In this document: piece by piece, positions 8,270 to 18,186 of the stretch
Layout of the letters: every line of letters begins with the position of its first letter
How positions within the stretch are numbered: the stretch's first letter is position 1
Source of the DNA: Paenibacillus sp. BIHB 4019
Lineage (GTDB): Bacteria; Bacillota; Bacilli; Paenibacillales; Paenibacillaceae
Direction of reading: 5' to 3'
DNA length: 64,000 nucleotides
Assembly: GCF_002741035.1 (NCBI RefSeq)
Contig: NZ_CP016808.1
Span: 1,302,001 to 1,366,000, forward strand
Translations under genes and position numbers: made by a program
Notes under the pieces: model-generated
What the model saw: the letters and a program-made list of their open reading frames with translations, nothing else
What the model was told of the DNA's origin: nothing
The model's database searches: none

Positions 8270-9751
8270 ATGAAGAGAGTACTAACGGAGCTTGATAAGC
8301 GGAACCGATTGTTAATCAAAATTCTTTGGGGCGTGCTCGTGCTGGGAGTGGCCACAGATATTGTCATCGGTCTGGATAAAAATATGATTTTTTTTCTTGC
8401 CTCCGTTGGAGGTGTAACGAGTGCTATCGTCACTTTTATGACTTATAGAGGCATCCTTACAGACTATATTAAGTATATGGTTCCGTGCATTTTAACGCTA
8501 GTTGTCTCCTTTCTTATCATTTCCGATCCGAATCCAGTCGTAAGCACTTATCTTATTGTTTATGTTAATCTCGCAATCATTACCTTGTACGCCGATTATC
8601 GGCCTATTGTTTTCACAGGCATACTGGGAGCAGCGCTGAGCACCTATTTATTTATGAATCCTGTGCTTCAGCCTAAGCTATTCCCCGGAGAATCACTCGC
8701 CTATTTGTATTTGTATTTAATGTTTGCAACAGGGGCTCTGGCATTCTCGGCCAGCTTCACCCAGCGGCTGCAGAAGCAGGTCACAGACAAGCAGCGCGAG
8801 GCAGTAGCCTCCAAGGATATGGCGGAGGCGCTGCTTACCAAGCTGGAATCCTCGATTCTAGTGCTTACCGAATTCAGCAGCAGCCAGCAAGCGACGGTTC
8901 GTTCAACCGGAGAAATCTCCAAGGAGGTGACGATGACCTTCTCGGCCATGTCGGCTGCCATTGAGACCCAGACGGGAACCATTATGAATATTAGCGATAC
9001 GACGCAGATCATAGACACAGCCGTCAAGCGCTTGCTTGATGGAACGGAAATGCTGCGACAATATTCAGCGGACAATGCTGCGTTGACCGTGGAAAATCGG
9101 GATCAAATGGCTGCATTATCAGAGGAGATTGAGCGTGTTAGAGCGATCATCCTGCATACAGTCGACATGATGAACCAGCTTAATGAGCAAAATGATCGGG
9201 TAAGCTCGATTGTCGGAACGATCGGCGATATTGCAGAGCAAACGAATCTGCTGGCGCTTAATGCCGCCATTGAAGCAGCACGGGCAGGCGAGCATGGCAA
9301 AGGCTTTGCAGTCGTATCCGACGAGGTACGAAAGCTTGCTGATAATTCAAGAGCTGCGACACAAGAAATTACGACGATTTTATCCGGCATTCGTTCGCAA
9401 ATCAGCGCCGTTCACCTGCAGGTAACAAGCGGACAAGCAGCAGCGACAACCAGCAGGGATGTTTCACGCCAGGTACAGCAGCTTATTGATCGCATCAGCG
9501 AAAATATGGAGCTCGTGAGGCAGCACTCTGATACAGTAGGCAGTTCTGCGGGTGATCTGCATGAGCGTTATGCAAGCATGGCCGATGAGATGGTCAATAT
9601 TGCGGCTACGACTGAACAGAACATGGCTTCCGTTGAAGAGGTACATGCTAGCATGGAGACGCAGGATGTGAAGATCCATGCGATGGTGCAGGAGTACGGC
9701 CAGCTAGATCAGTTGTTGTCAGAGCTTAAGGCGATGGTAGCAAAGCAGTAG
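8270..9751 (+). CDS. Six-helix membrane chemoreceptor (methyl-accepting chemotaxis protein)
   Basis: 493 residues from the ATG at 8270, after AAAAAGGTGG. An earlier GTG overlaps that ribosome binding site. About six hydrophobic segments fill residues 12-165 with little extracellular sequence. Residues about 200-490 are the MCP signalling coiled coil with the conserved hairpin tip ([20 protein letters not shown], then [14 protein letters not shown]). No periplasmic Cache domain and no clear HAMP domain are visible, so it probably senses a membrane or intracellular cue. It signals through CheA/CheW, which are not in this window. Confidence 0.9.
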   Translation: MKRVLTELDKRNRLLIKILWGVLVLGVATDIVIGLDKNMIFFLASVGGVTSAIVTFMTYRGILTDYIKYMVPCILTLVVSFLIISDPNPVVSTYLIVYVNLAIITLYADYRPIVFTGILGAALSTYLFMNPVLQPKLFPGESLAYLYLYLMFATGALAFSASFTQRLQKQVTDKQREAVASKDMAEALLTKLESSILVLTEFSSSQQATVRSTGEISKEVTMTFSAMSAAIETQTGTIMNISDTTQIIDTAVKRLLDGTEMLRQYSADNAALTVENRDQMAALSEEIERVRAIILHTVDMMNQLNEQNDRVSSIVGTIGDIAEQTNLLALNAAIEAARAGEHGKGFAVVSDEVRKLADNSRAATQEITTILSGIRSQISAVHLQVTSGQAAATTSRDVSRQVQQLIDRISENMELVRQHSDTVGSSAGDLHERYASMADEMVNIAATTEQNMASVEEVHASMETQDVKIHAMVQEYGQLDQLLSELKAMVAKQ

Positions 9752-9787
9752 GCTGATATGAGAAGTAACCGTAATAGTGTAGGCAAA

Positions 9788-9822
9788 GCCGATGATTCGG
9801 CTTCTGCCCACTTTACCCAACG
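9788..9822. terminator. Weak hairpin between convergent genes
   Basis: GGCAAAGCCGA/TCGGCTTCTGCC can fold between the chemoreceptor and the reductase gene, but it has no T run, so termination is uncertain. Confidence 0.35.
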
Positions 9823-9837
9823 GAGCACTCTCCCTTC

Positions 9838-10881
9838 TTACGCGTCTTCTTCCCGAACACCAAGCGCCAGATTTTTTTCTCTGAACTTGCTATTATGCGA
9901 GGATACATAAGCAACCTCGTCGGCTTTTGGCTCCATATACAGCTTGGCGCTGTTCACGGCAAAGGCCGCATCGGTAAACGCTCCGGCAATTAAATAAAGC
10001 TTTGATTCGTAATCTACAAAATCTCCGGCAGCAAAAACACCCGGTATATTCGTAGCCAGCTTGCTGCTTACCTTTACTCTACGAACGCCAATATCCAATC
10101 CCCATTCACGAATAGCTCCACAATCACTCTTCAAGCCATGATTTACAATTACGGCATCTACGTCCAACGTTTCTGTCTCTCCGCTTTCCACCTGACTGAT
10201 AGTCACCTGATGGATTGCTTTACCATCCTTGCTATGCAGCTGAGTAACCGCATATGGCGTTTTAACATTAACCATGGACTGTCTCATCCGCACAACATTT
10301 TTCTCATGTCCGCCAAATTGCTCGCGGCGGTGTATAATCGTAACGCTGGCCGCCAACTGCTCCAGCTCATTTGCCCAGTCTACCGCCGAATCCCCGCCGC
10401 CGGATATCAGAACATGCTTGCCACGAAATGGTTCAAGCTCCTGCACCGTGTAATGGAGATTGCTCACCTCATAACGATCTGCTCCTTCAATATCGAGCTT
10501 CGACATTTTCAGAATGCCGTAGCCGATCGTGAGAATGACCGTTTTCGTCCAATGCGTCTCTCCCGATTCCGCTGTAAGGAGAAAGGTTCCGTCCTCCAAT
10601 CGATCCAGACCGACAATCTGCTGTCCAAATACAAGGGTCGGATCGAAAGTTCGCGCTTGCTGTGCCAGCTGCGCAATCAATTGCCTGCATAGGATCGGCG
10701 TCACTCCGCCAACATCCCAAATCATTTTTTCCGGATAAATCAGCATCGTTCCACCAAGCTCTTCCTTGGCTTCAATCAGCTTTGTCTTCATATCGCGCAT
10801 ACCGCTATAGAAGGCCGCGTACATGCCAGCCGGGCCCCCGCCGATTATCGTTACATCGTATAACTCTGTGGATTGTGTCAC
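9838..10881 (-). CDS. Ferredoxin-NADP reductase, thioredoxin-reductase type (YumC/YcgT-like)
   Basis: 347 residues with a GTG start at 10881, 8 bases after GGAGG. The FAD site [12 protein letters not shown] (residues 14-25), the NADPH site [15 protein letters not shown] (around residue 160) and the C-terminal FAD contact [16 protein letters not shown] identify the family. The redox CxxC of thioredoxin reductase is absent, as expected for this FNR group. The gene starts 15 bases after fusion C, so the pair probably forms an operon in which the reductase helps supply electrons for iron release from siderophores. Fur-controlled YcgT in B. subtilis is a precedent. Confidence 0.88.
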   Translation of the reverse strand: MTQSTELYDVTIIGGGPAGMYAAFYSGMRDMKTKLIEAKEELGGTMLIYPEKMIWDVGGVTPILCRQLIAQLAQQARTFDPTLVFGQQIVGLDRLEDGTFLLTAESGETHWTKTVILTIGYGILKMSKLDIEGADRYEVSNLHYTVQELEPFRGKHVLISGGGDSAVDWANELEQLAASVTIIHRREQFGGHEKNVVRMRQSMVNVKTPYAVTQLHSKDGKAIHQVTISQVESGETETLDVDAVIVNHGLKSDCGAIREWGLDIGVRRVKVSSKLATNIPGVFAAGDFVDYESKLYLIAGAFTDAAFAVNSAKLYMEPKADEVAYVSSHNSKFREKNLALGVREEDA

Positions 10882-10896
10882 TCTGCTTCCTCCAAT

Positions 10897-12888
10897 CTAT
10901 GACTTCGATTTCTCGATCAGCCAATTTGCCAGCTCTTCAACCTGAGACAGCATTGCGATCGGATCTTGGAACCATGATTGATCCTCTGTCCACAGAAATA
11001 CACGATCATTTTTTATTGCATCCAATTGGCTCCATAACGGATTAGACTTATATTCATCCATTGCTTTCGGACTGGTCAGGACAACATAATCACCAGCGAA
11101 ATCGCCCAGCTTTTCCAGCGAAATTGGGTAATATTTCTCCTTCATAATTTCTTTAGTTAGTCCTACTGGCGGATTGAGCCCCAATGCCTCATAGATTGCA
11201 CGTCCGCCGCGGCCAGAAATAATACCGAAGACGTAAATCGATTTATCCTGGTCTTCAAGCACGCTCACCGTCGCATCCTCAGGAAGCGCCTGTTTCACCT
11301 TTGCTTTTGCGGCAGCTATACGAGTATCGTAATCGTCCAGCCAAGCGGTTGCTTTTTCCTGAACGCCCAGCAGCTCGCCGAAATAGTTTATTTCCTCATG
11401 AACATTTTTGAATTTATTATAGGGAACGCTCACTGTCGGTGCTATTTTACTGAACAATTCATATTTCTCTTGATCACTTGTCAATGTGATAATCAGATCG
11501 GGCTCCATTTCCATGACCTTTTCAATGGAATCCCCCACATTTTCAACGCCATCGATCTTATCCTTTAAATACGGGTTTTGCATAAGCCACTCGGATGAAC
11601 CGATCGGATTCGCACCTAAAGCGACGAGAGATCCCAGATAGTCTATTGCTACGATTCGCTTAGGATTTACTGGTATCGTAACATCCCCAAACACGGTGGA
11701 TACCGTTTTAGTTGTTTCGGTTGGTGCTGAGCTCGCTTGATTTGTGCTGCCTTGCTGGCCATCAGCGGCTCCTCCTTGAGCAGCATCTGCTGGCTGTACG
11801 TTCGCCGGTTGGCTTCCCCCGTTTGCTGTCGCCGTCGTCGTATTCGTGCCTCCTGTGCCGCAAGCGCTTAGCAGCAGCATGAGACAAAGCAATAAAGTTG
11901 CTGTCATAGATGTTTTCGTACCTCTGTACAACGTAAAATCCCCCTCTAGTTTATATTGATAATGATTTTCATACTCATCACCAATATATCGTTGAGCGAC
12001 ACGTTTCACAATGGAGGATGTTAACGATTTTTTTGCAGAATATTGTATCTTGCCGCCGGCAAGCTTGCGTTTTTTGTACTGGCCGGGAGCTACGCCCACA
12101 TGCTTTTTAAACATCCGATTGAAATAAAACATATCGGGATAGCCCACAGAAGCGGCAACCTCCTGCAAGGTAGCATCCGACGTCAACAGCAGTTCCTGCG
12201 CTTTGTCCATTCTTAGCATGATGAGAAAGTTGATTGGACTGTTTCCCGTCTGCTCCTTAAACTTTCTGGATATATATTGCGGACTATAATTTAGCAGCTG
12301 CGCCAGCGATTCAATCGTAATATTGTGCTGATAATTGTCCGTCATATAACGAATGGCTTGCGCCGATAAATCTGGACTGTCCGTCTCCAAGCCCTGCCGT
12401 TGTATTTGCCACAGCAATTCATACACAAATTGATAGAACAGCGATTTGGCATGCAGCCTTTCCAGCGTATTCGGCCTACTCCATTCACGATGCATCCGCT
12501 TTACCTTGTCCAGCAATTCAACCGGATATTGCGGTGTAAAATCATATTGCTGTTGAAACGGATTTTCCCGTTCCATAAGAAGCTGCAGCTCGCGCCGGAA
12601 AGGTGGCACTAATGACGCTTTATACAAAATTAAATAATATTCAAATACATCCTCTGCTTCGATCTCCAGCCGGGCTCCTTTGCCGCCATGAAGCACATGA
12701 AACCGCCGGACCATGCTAAAATGGCCATCCAATGAAACCTTTGCACTGCCTCGCGCCGTCAACAAGAACGCACTCGCGGGCAAGTCATAAGCCGGCAGCT
12801 TCTCATTAAATTCCATCCTGATATGACGAACATCCATCATTCGAACTAACGCGTGGTTCCATAACAAGATATGATCTTCTATACTCAT
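10897..12888 (-). CDS. AraC regulator fused to siderophore-binding lipoprotein (fusion C)
   Basis: 663 residues. AraC sensor region (1-150), helix-turn-helix (about 180-285, VGYPDMFYFNRMFKKHVG), linker with conserved RYIG...ENHYQY, hydrophobic segment with lipobox LLSAC (Cys343), Ala/Gln/Thr-rich spacer, then a siderophore-binding domain (KRIVAIDYLGSLVALGANPIG). GAGGGGG and an in-frame TTG at 11931 (residue 320) could start a 344-residue lipoprotein. Fur boxes lie both before the gene (12975-12989) and at the internal junction (11957-11971). It is followed by the ferredoxin-NADP reductase gene. It is most similar to fusions A and D. Confidence 0.87.
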   Translation of the reverse strand: MSIEDHILLWNHALVRMMDVRHIRMEFNEKLPAYDLPASAFLLTARGSAKVSLDGHFSMVRRFHVLHGGKGARLEIEAEDVFEYYLILYKASLVPPFRRELQLLMERENPFQQQYDFTPQYPVELLDKVKRMHREWSRPNTLERLHAKSLFYQFVYELLWQIQRQGLETDSPDLSAQAIRYMTDNYQHNITIESLAQLLNYSPQYISRKFKEQTGNSPINFLIMLRMDKAQELLLTSDATLQEVAASVGYPDMFYFNRMFKKHVGVAPGQYKKRKLAGGKIQYSAKKSLTSSIVKRVAQRYIGDEYENHYQYKLEGDFTLYRGTKTSMTATLLLCLMLLLSACGTGGTNTTTATANGGSQPANVQPADAAQGGAADGQQGSTNQASSAPTETTKTVSTVFGDVTIPVNPKRIVAIDYLGSLVALGANPIGSSEWLMQNPYLKDKIDGVENVGDSIEKVMEMEPDLIITLTSDQEKYELFSKIAPTVSVPYNKFKNVHEEINYFGELLGVQEKATAWLDDYDTRIAAAKAKVKQALPEDATVSVLEDQDKSIYVFGIISGRGGRAIYEALGLNPPVGLTKEIMKEKYYPISLEKLGDFAGDYVVLTSPKAMDEYKSNPLWSQLDAIKNDRVFLWTEDQSWFQDPIAMLSQVEELANWLIEKSKS
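11957..11971 (-). promoter_or_regulatory. Fur box inside fusion C
   Basis: Plus-strand TGATAATGATTTTCA is a 7-1-7 site with one change. It lies 25 bases before the internal TTG at 11931. Confidence 0.7.
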
Positions 12889-12974
12889 CGTACCGTTTCA
12901 ATTCCTCTCCTCAGTTTCCCGTATGCTGAATCGCTCTATGAGATAACTGTCGCAACAACTCCCTCTATTATAAA

Positions 12975-12989
12975 TGATAATGATTCTCT
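12975..12989 (-). promoter_or_regulatory. Fur box upstream of fusion C
   Basis: Plus-strand TGATAATGATTCTCT lies about 90 bases before the start at 12888. It suggests iron-repressed transcription of the fusion and the downstream reductase. Confidence 0.7.
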
Positions 12990-12997
12990 CTCATAGA

Positions 12998-13747
12998 TTA
13001 TAAGTTTTCAACCACTACGGTGCTGCCAAAATCTTCACTAAACAACAGCTCGATTAATTTTGCCGCCGTGTATTCAGGTGTTTGCAGCTTGCCCTCTTCC
13101 GCGATTTGAATGAATTGATCAACATAGGGAAAGTCCGCTTTGGATACCGAACGCATCTCCGCTTGCATTTGGGTATCGATCATCCCCGGATAGACGGACA
13201 CGACCTTGGCTGGATATGGCTGAACCGTCTGCTCCAAGCTCACACTTTTTGAAAAAGAGTCCAGACCCGCTTTCGAAGTGCTGTAACAGCTTTGCGAAGG
13301 CAGCAAATAGCGGGCAGATCCGGAGGAAATATTCATAATCCGCTTCTCTACTTGATAGTCCCTTGCACGCTTGAGGAAATTCGCAGTCATAATCATTGGT
13401 GCCAGCAAATTGATATTTGCATTTTCAATGATGCTTTGAGCTGAATTTTGTTCGATGGGTGCCACCGGAGCCAGCATGCCCGCATTATTAATTAAATAGA
13501 GGCCTGTAATCTCTCTATCCTGCGGAATCATGCTGAATAGCTCCGTAAACATATGCTCAATATGCAGCAAATGATTCAAATCGAAAGGATAATAGGTCAT
13601 ACTCGTCTTTTTCTGAATCGACCGCTCTATTAGCTGTTCATTTTCCGCCCGCGATAGGCAAAATAAATGATGCCCCTCTGCCAACAGCTGATTCGCAAGT
13701 TCCTCGCCAATGCCTCTAGATGTGCCCGTAATGAAAAAAACTTTCAT
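12998..13747 (-). CDS. Short-chain dehydrogenase, YueD-like
   Basis: 249 residues of the classical SDR fold: cofactor motif TGTSRGIG near the N-terminus, NNAG in the middle, and a catalytic Ser/Tyr/Lys set in ISSGSARYLLPSQSCYSTSK. Overall order and length resemble the NADPH-dependent benzil reductase YueD of Bacillus, though the substrate cannot be read from sequence. It starts 3 bases after the stop of the TetR gene, so the two form an operon and the regulator probably controls this enzyme. Confidence 0.85.
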   Translation of the reverse strand: MKVFFITGTSRGIGEELANQLLAEGHHLFCLSRAENEQLIERSIQKKTSMTYYPFDLNHLLHIEHMFTELFSMIPQDREITGLYLINNAGMLAPVAPIEQNSAQSIIENANINLLAPMIMTANFLKRARDYQVEKRIMNISSGSARYLLPSQSCYSTSKAGLDSFSKSVSLEQTVQPYPAKVVSVYPGMIDTQMQAEMRSVSKADFPYVDQFIQIAEEGKLQTPEYTAAKLIELLFSEDFGSTVVVENL

Positions 13748-13750
13748 TCG

Positions 13751-14344
13751 TTATTCCCCCTTAACGTCTAGCAATACACTATTGACCGTTTCCTTCCATA
13801 CTTCATGGTACTCCATCGCAACTTTCATCATCATGCATCGGGATAAATTATCAATAACCAAGGCCAGCATATGGGCTTTGTATACGACATTTTGCGGTGC
13901 TACCACTCCCAGCTCCACACCCTTCATCAATAGATCATGGAAGCCGTTCAGAAAATTTTGCTGCATATTTCCGAGAAGTGACCGGTACAGCTCGTCGCGC
14001 TCCGCAAGCAGCATATATTCACTTAACACCCTTAAAGAGGCGGCATGCTCTTTGCTCCCATCGGGAAGCATCTTCAAGCCGCCTTCATACAAGGCTTTCC
14101 TGAAATCCTCTGCCGCAGCAAAATCCGCCTGAAAATAGCTTTCGAAATAATGATTTTCAAAAAGATGCGAATAAATCCGGCTGACCAGCTCTTCCTTTGT
14201 CGAAAAATGATAATAAATCGACGGCTTCGTAATGCCGACTTTACCCGCAATCATGCTTAAGCTTGTTCGTTCGATACCATGCTCGGCAAAAAGCTCAAAA
14301 GCCGCCTCTATAATTTGATTCGATGTAAGCTCCTTCTTCTTCAA
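13751..14344 (-). CDS. TetR-family repressor
   Basis: 197 residues. Residues 8-55 are a TetR helix-turn-helix (IIEAAFELFAEHGIERTSL, VGITKPSIYYHFSTKEELV). The C-terminal ligand-binding half is typical in length. It is directly upstream of, and nearly touching, the dehydrogenase gene. A near-palindrome at 14419-14434 is a likely autoregulatory operator. Confidence 0.9.
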   Translation of the reverse strand: MKKKELTSNQIIEAAFELFAEHGIERTSLSMIAGKVGITKPSIYYHFSTKEELVSRIYSHLFENHYFESYFQADFAAAEDFRKALYEGGLKMLPDGSKEHAASLRVLSEYMLLAERDELYRSLLGNMQQNFLNGFHDLLMKGVELGVVAPQNVVYKAHMLALVIDNLSRCMMMKVAMEYHEVWKETVNSVLLDVKGE

Positions 14345-14418
14345 GGCATTCCGCTCCTTTCTTCATCCATCCTGCTGGAAATGATTATAAGCGACAGGAA
14401 AACAGCCTGTCAATAATT

Positions 14419-14434
14419 TAACTACCGATAGTTA
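14419..14434 (-). promoter_or_regulatory. Candidate TetR operator
   Basis: TAACTACCGATAGTTA has TAACTA/TAGTTA arms and lies about 75 bases before the TetR start. Resembling operators are common for TetR autoregulation. Confidence 0.5.
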
Positions 14435-14547
14435 AAAAATATTGAAAAACGGCAACCGCTGCAATTGCAGGACTTTAGAACGATTTGTCGAAAATAATAT
14501 TTCAATCGAATACTACACTCATCGCAAAAAGGACGTGGTTCAGCATC

Positions 14548-17500
14548 ATGAAAGATATATCCCGTTTACAAAGCAAGCTTGCGCATCAGCTTTACAAACG
14601 AGTTCAGCTAAGCCTGCTCATTTGCTTTATGCTGTTCAATTCTTTTGCCGGCATTGCTCTAGCAGCATCCCCAGATGCTCCTAACGCTGTGGGCGGCGAA
14701 GAAAGCATTACGGTCAGCCATTTCACCTCTGGCGCTACACTAAAGCTTTATTTGGTCAATGGCACTTTAAAAGCTACGGAGACAAACGTTATTACTACTA
14801 CCTATACCTTCAACGAAGTCGAACCAAACCCCATCTATTATTATGTGACCCAAACCGTTGGCGGGGAGGAGAGCATCAATTCCAGCTTCATCAATTCCAG
14901 CCTTAGAACACCTGATGCCAGTGCTGGCATTGGCTATGTCGACATTGCCAATGTCCATCCGAACGCAGCCATCACGCTATACACTTCAAGCGGCAGCCCC
15001 GTTTCCAGCTCCCCCATTGATCAAGGCGGCGGCGTTTTCCGTTTTGACGGACTGACGGCAAGAAGCGATTATTATGCCGTGCAGAGCGTTAATGGCGTGA
15101 TAAGCAATGCTAGCAGCACCGTGACCGTACAGCCTTACATTCCTGCTGCTCCAACAGCAGCCAGCAGCGAAGAAAGCATAACGGCAAGCGGCTTCGATTC
15201 GGGTGCGACCTTAAAGCTTTATTTGACTAATGGCTCCTTGCAGGCTACGGCAACGAGTGTTACTGGTTCTGCCTATAGCTTTAGCGATGTTGAGCCAAAC
15301 TCCCTCTACTATTATGTGACTCAAACCGTCGGCGGGGAGGAAAGCATCAACTCCGGCTTCATTAATCCGAGTTTAAGGACACCTGTTGCCAGCGCCGGCA
15401 TCGGCTATGTGGACATCAGCAATGTTCATCCGAACGCAACGCTCACCCTGTATACCTCAGGCGGCAGCCCTGTTTCCAGTTCGCCTATTGATCAGGGCGG
15501 CGGCATTTTCCGCTTTGACGGACTAATGGCAAGAAGCGATTATTATGCCGTGCAGAGCGTTAACGGCGTGACTAGCGCTCTCACCAGCATCGTAACCGTG
15601 CAGCCTGACATTCCCGCTGCTCCAGCAGCAGTCGGCGGCGAGGAAAGCATTACGGCGAGCAGCTTCGAGCCGGGTGCGACCTTAAAGCTTTATTTGACCA
15701 ACGGCTCCTTGCAGGCTGCAGCAACGAGCGTCACTGCTTCTACCTATACCTTTAGCAATGTAGAGCCCAATTCCCTCTCCTATTATGTGACCCAAACGGT
15801 CGGAGCAGAGGAAAGCATCAATTCCAGCTTCATTAATTCAAGCCTAAGAACACCTATTGCCAGCGCTGGTATCGGCTATGTGGACATCAGCAATGTGTAC
15901 CCTAACGCAACCGTTACGCTGTATACCTCAAGCGGCAGCCCCGTTTCCAGTTCGCCTATGGATCAGGGCGGCGGCATTTTCCGCTTTGACGGACTAATGG
16001 CAAGAAGCGATTATTATGCCGTGCAGAGCGTTAATGGCGTGAGCAGCGCTCTCACCAGCATCGTAACCGTGCAGCCTAGTATTTCTGCAGCTCCAACAGC
16101 AGCCAGCGGCGAAGAAAGCATCACCGTAAGCGGCTTCGAGCCGGGCGCAACCTTAAAGCTATATTTGACCAATGGCTCCTTGCAAGCTACGGCAACGCAT
16201 GTTGTTAGTCCTTCCTATACGTTTAACGATGTTGAGCCAAATTCACTCTATTATTACGTAACCCAAACGGTAGGAGCAGAGGAAAGTGTCAATTCCAGCT
16301 TTATCAATGCGAGCCTGAGAACAACTGCCGCCATTGCCGGGCTCAGCTATGTAGACATTAGCAATGTATATCCGGGAGCAACGGTTACGCTATTTACGAT
16401 TGACGGCAGCCCTGTCTCCAATATCCCTATTGATCAAGGGAATGGAATTTACCGATTTGTTGCGCTAGATCCAGGTCGTGAATATTATGCGATACAAAGT
16501 ATTAACGGCGTGCCAAGCGAGGGCTCTACGATCGTCTGGGTTCCTGCTGTCGCTTCTGCACCAACGCAAGTAACGGCTGCCGCCGGCAACGGTCGGGCTG
16601 TAGTCAGCTTTACCGCGCCGGCCAATGATGGCGGCAACACCATTACGAGCTATGAAGTGACCGCCTCTCCGGGCAATATTATCGCAATCGGTACGACAAG
16701 CCCGATTACAGTTACAGGTCTCAGCAATGGCACGAGCTATACGTTTACCGTAAAGGCAATTAATGCGGTTGGGAGCAGCTTGGCGTCGGACGCATCGGAT
16801 GCGGTTACGCCAAGATCGTCGTCAAACAGCAGCAATACAACGACTCCAACTAGCACAGATGCCGATTTGCTGCTTAACGGCAAAACGGTTGATATCGGTA
16901 CGGTTATCACCACCAAGCTAAACGGACAGACCGTAACGACCGTTGCACTCGATAAAAATAAGCTGGAGAACCAGCTTCAGCAGCAAGGCACGCAAATGGC
17001 CAGCCTTTCAGTGAACCGTACATCTGATATTATGATTTTCGAAGGCGATGGCGAGCTGATCAAGAGCTTGTCCAACAAAGGAGTAACGCTGAATATTCAG
17101 ACGCCGCAAGCTGCTTACTCTTTGCCAGCCGAGCAAATTAACGTCGATGCGCTGTCTGCCCAGCTCGGCAGCCCGCTAGCTTTGAAGGATATTAAAATAA
17201 TCATTAAAATAGGCGCGCCATCGGCTGCTCAAAGAAGTGCAGCGGAAAGTGCGGCAGCCAAACAAGGCTTTACGTTAGCCGTGCCTCCGTTTGAGTTTAT
17301 CGTGCAGGGCACGTATTTGGGAAAATCGGTTAATGTCACAAAATTTAATGCTTATGTAGAGCGGATGCTCACTCTTCCTGATGGAGCAGACATTAGCAAA
17401 ATTACAACTGGAATCGTCATCGATCCAGACGGCACAATCCGCCACGTCCCAACGATGATTATAGAGAAGGACGGCAAGGCTTATGCAAAAATCAACAGCT

Positions 17501-18102
17501 TGACCAACAGTATGTATTCCGTTATCTGGAATCCGGTTGCGTTTAGCGATGTCCAAACGCATTGGGGAAAAGATGCGGTTAATGAAATGGGCTCGCGCCT
17601 TGTCATTGAAGGAACCGGCAATGGCTTGTTCAGTCCGGCACGCGATATTACCCGCGCCGAGTTTGCTGCCATCCTTGTACGAGGACTAGGACTCCGGCCG
17701 GAAAGCGGGGCAGCGCCTTTTTCAGATGTCCCATCATCCGCTTGGTACAGCGGCGCTGTTAGCACCGCTCATGCTTATGGGCTGATCGGCGGATATGAGG
17801 ATGGAACGTTCCGTCCCAATAGCAGCATTACCCGTGAGCAAGCCATGCTCATGATCGCTAAAGCCATGTCGCTGACGAAATTGAAAGCCCAGCTTCCGGC
17901 GCAATCGACTGAGCAGACCTTGCAGGCTTATAAGGATGCGGACAAGGCCTCTGCTTGGGCGCTGGACGGCATCGCAGACAGCGTGCAGGCTGGCATCGTA
18001 TCAGGCAGAAGCAGCGCAGAGCTTGCGCCAAAGGCTTTTATTACACGGGCTGAAGTCGCCTCAATCATCCAGCGTCTGCTCAAGGCATCCCATTTAATTT
18101 AA
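14548..18102 (+). CDS. Large repetitive SLH surface protein with FN3 domain
   Basis: 1184 residues from the ATG at 14548, chosen because the signal peptide then begins with a normal basic n-region (KDISRLQSKLAHQLYKR) followed by a hydrophobic core ending near ALAA. Residues 44-670 are four tandem copies of a 157-residue unit. Each unit begins AP-A-GGEESIT and contains GATLKLYLTNGSL, YYYVTQTVG and RSDYYAVQSVNGV. A fibronectin type III domain follows (about 671-760), then a domain shared with the gene at 1-819, then three SLH modules at the C-terminus. A wall-anchored, adhesin-like or enzyme-display role is inferred; no catalytic domain was seen. Confidence 0.88.
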   Translation: MKDISRLQSKLAHQLYKRVQLSLLICFMLFNSFAGIALAASPDAPNAVGGEESITVSHFTSGATLKLYLVNGTLKATETNVITTTYTFNEVEPNPIYYYVTQTVGGEESINSSFINSSLRTPDASAGIGYVDIANVHPNAAITLYTSSGSPVSSSPIDQGGGVFRFDGLTARSDYYAVQSVNGVISNASSTVTVQPYIPAAPTAASSEESITASGFDSGATLKLYLTNGSLQATATSVTGSAYSFSDVEPNSLYYYVTQTVGGEESINSGFINPSLRTPVASAGIGYVDISNVHPNATLTLYTSGGSPVSSSPIDQGGGIFRFDGLMARSDYYAVQSVNGVTSALTSIVTVQPDIPAAPAAVGGEESITASSFEPGATLKLYLTNGSLQAAATSVTASTYTFSNVEPNSLSYYVTQTVGAEESINSSFINSSLRTPIASAGIGYVDISNVYPNATVTLYTSSGSPVSSSPMDQGGGIFRFDGLMARSDYYAVQSVNGVSSALTSIVTVQPSISAAPTAASGEESITVSGFEPGATLKLYLTNGSLQATATHVVSPSYTFNDVEPNSLYYYVTQTVGAEESVNSSFINASLRTTAAIAGLSYVDISNVYPGATVTLFTIDGSPVSNIPIDQGNGIYRFVALDPGREYYAIQSINGVPSEGSTIVWVPAVASAPTQVTAAAGNGRAVVSFTAPANDGGNTITSYEVTASPGNIIAIGTTSPITVTGLSNGTSYTFTVKAINAVGSSLASDASDAVTPRSSSNSSNTTTPTSTDADLLLNGKTVDIGTVITTKLNGQTVTTVALDKNKLENQLQQQGTQMASLSVNRTSDIMIFEGDGELIKSLSNKGVTLNIQTPQAAYSLPAEQINVDALSAQLGSPLALKDIKIIIKIGAPSAAQRSAAESAAAKQGFTLAVPPFEFIVQGTYLGKSVNVTKFNAYVERMLTLPDGADISKITTGIVIDPDGTIRHVPTMIIEKDGKAYAKINSLTNSMYSVIWNPVAFSDVQTHWGKDAVNEMGSRLVIEGTGNGLFSPARDITRAEFAAILVRGLGLRPESGAAPFSDVPSSAWYSGAVSTAHAYGLIGGYEDGTFRPNSSITREQAMLMIAKAMSLTKLKAQLPAQSTEQTLQAYKDADKASAWALDGIADSVQAGIVSGRSSAELAPKAFITRAEVASIIQRLLKASHLI
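14677..16557 (+). repeat. Four in-frame 471-bp tandem repeats
   Basis: Units begin at 14677, 15148, 15619 and 16090, exactly 471 bases apart. Units 2 and 3 share long identical stretches, while the last unit has drifted most. Each unit appears to be two related half-modules. Confidence 0.9.
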
Positions 18103-18112
18103 GAGCAAGTTA

Positions 18113-18170
18113 AAAAGGTTGCCCTGCTCATGCCTGACAATAGGCGTAAGCAGGGCAGCCTTTTATTTTT
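18113..18170 (+). terminator. Terminator of the large SLH gene
   Basis: AAGGTTGCCCTGCT pairs with AGCAGGGCAGCCTT and is followed by TTATTTTT. Confidence 0.9.
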
Positions 18171-18186
18171 GCTTACAGCTTGTGGA

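Noticed and set aside
14143..14157. Fur-like AATAATGATTTTCA stretch
   Set aside because: It is inside the TetR gene with no nearby start; AT-rich chance match.
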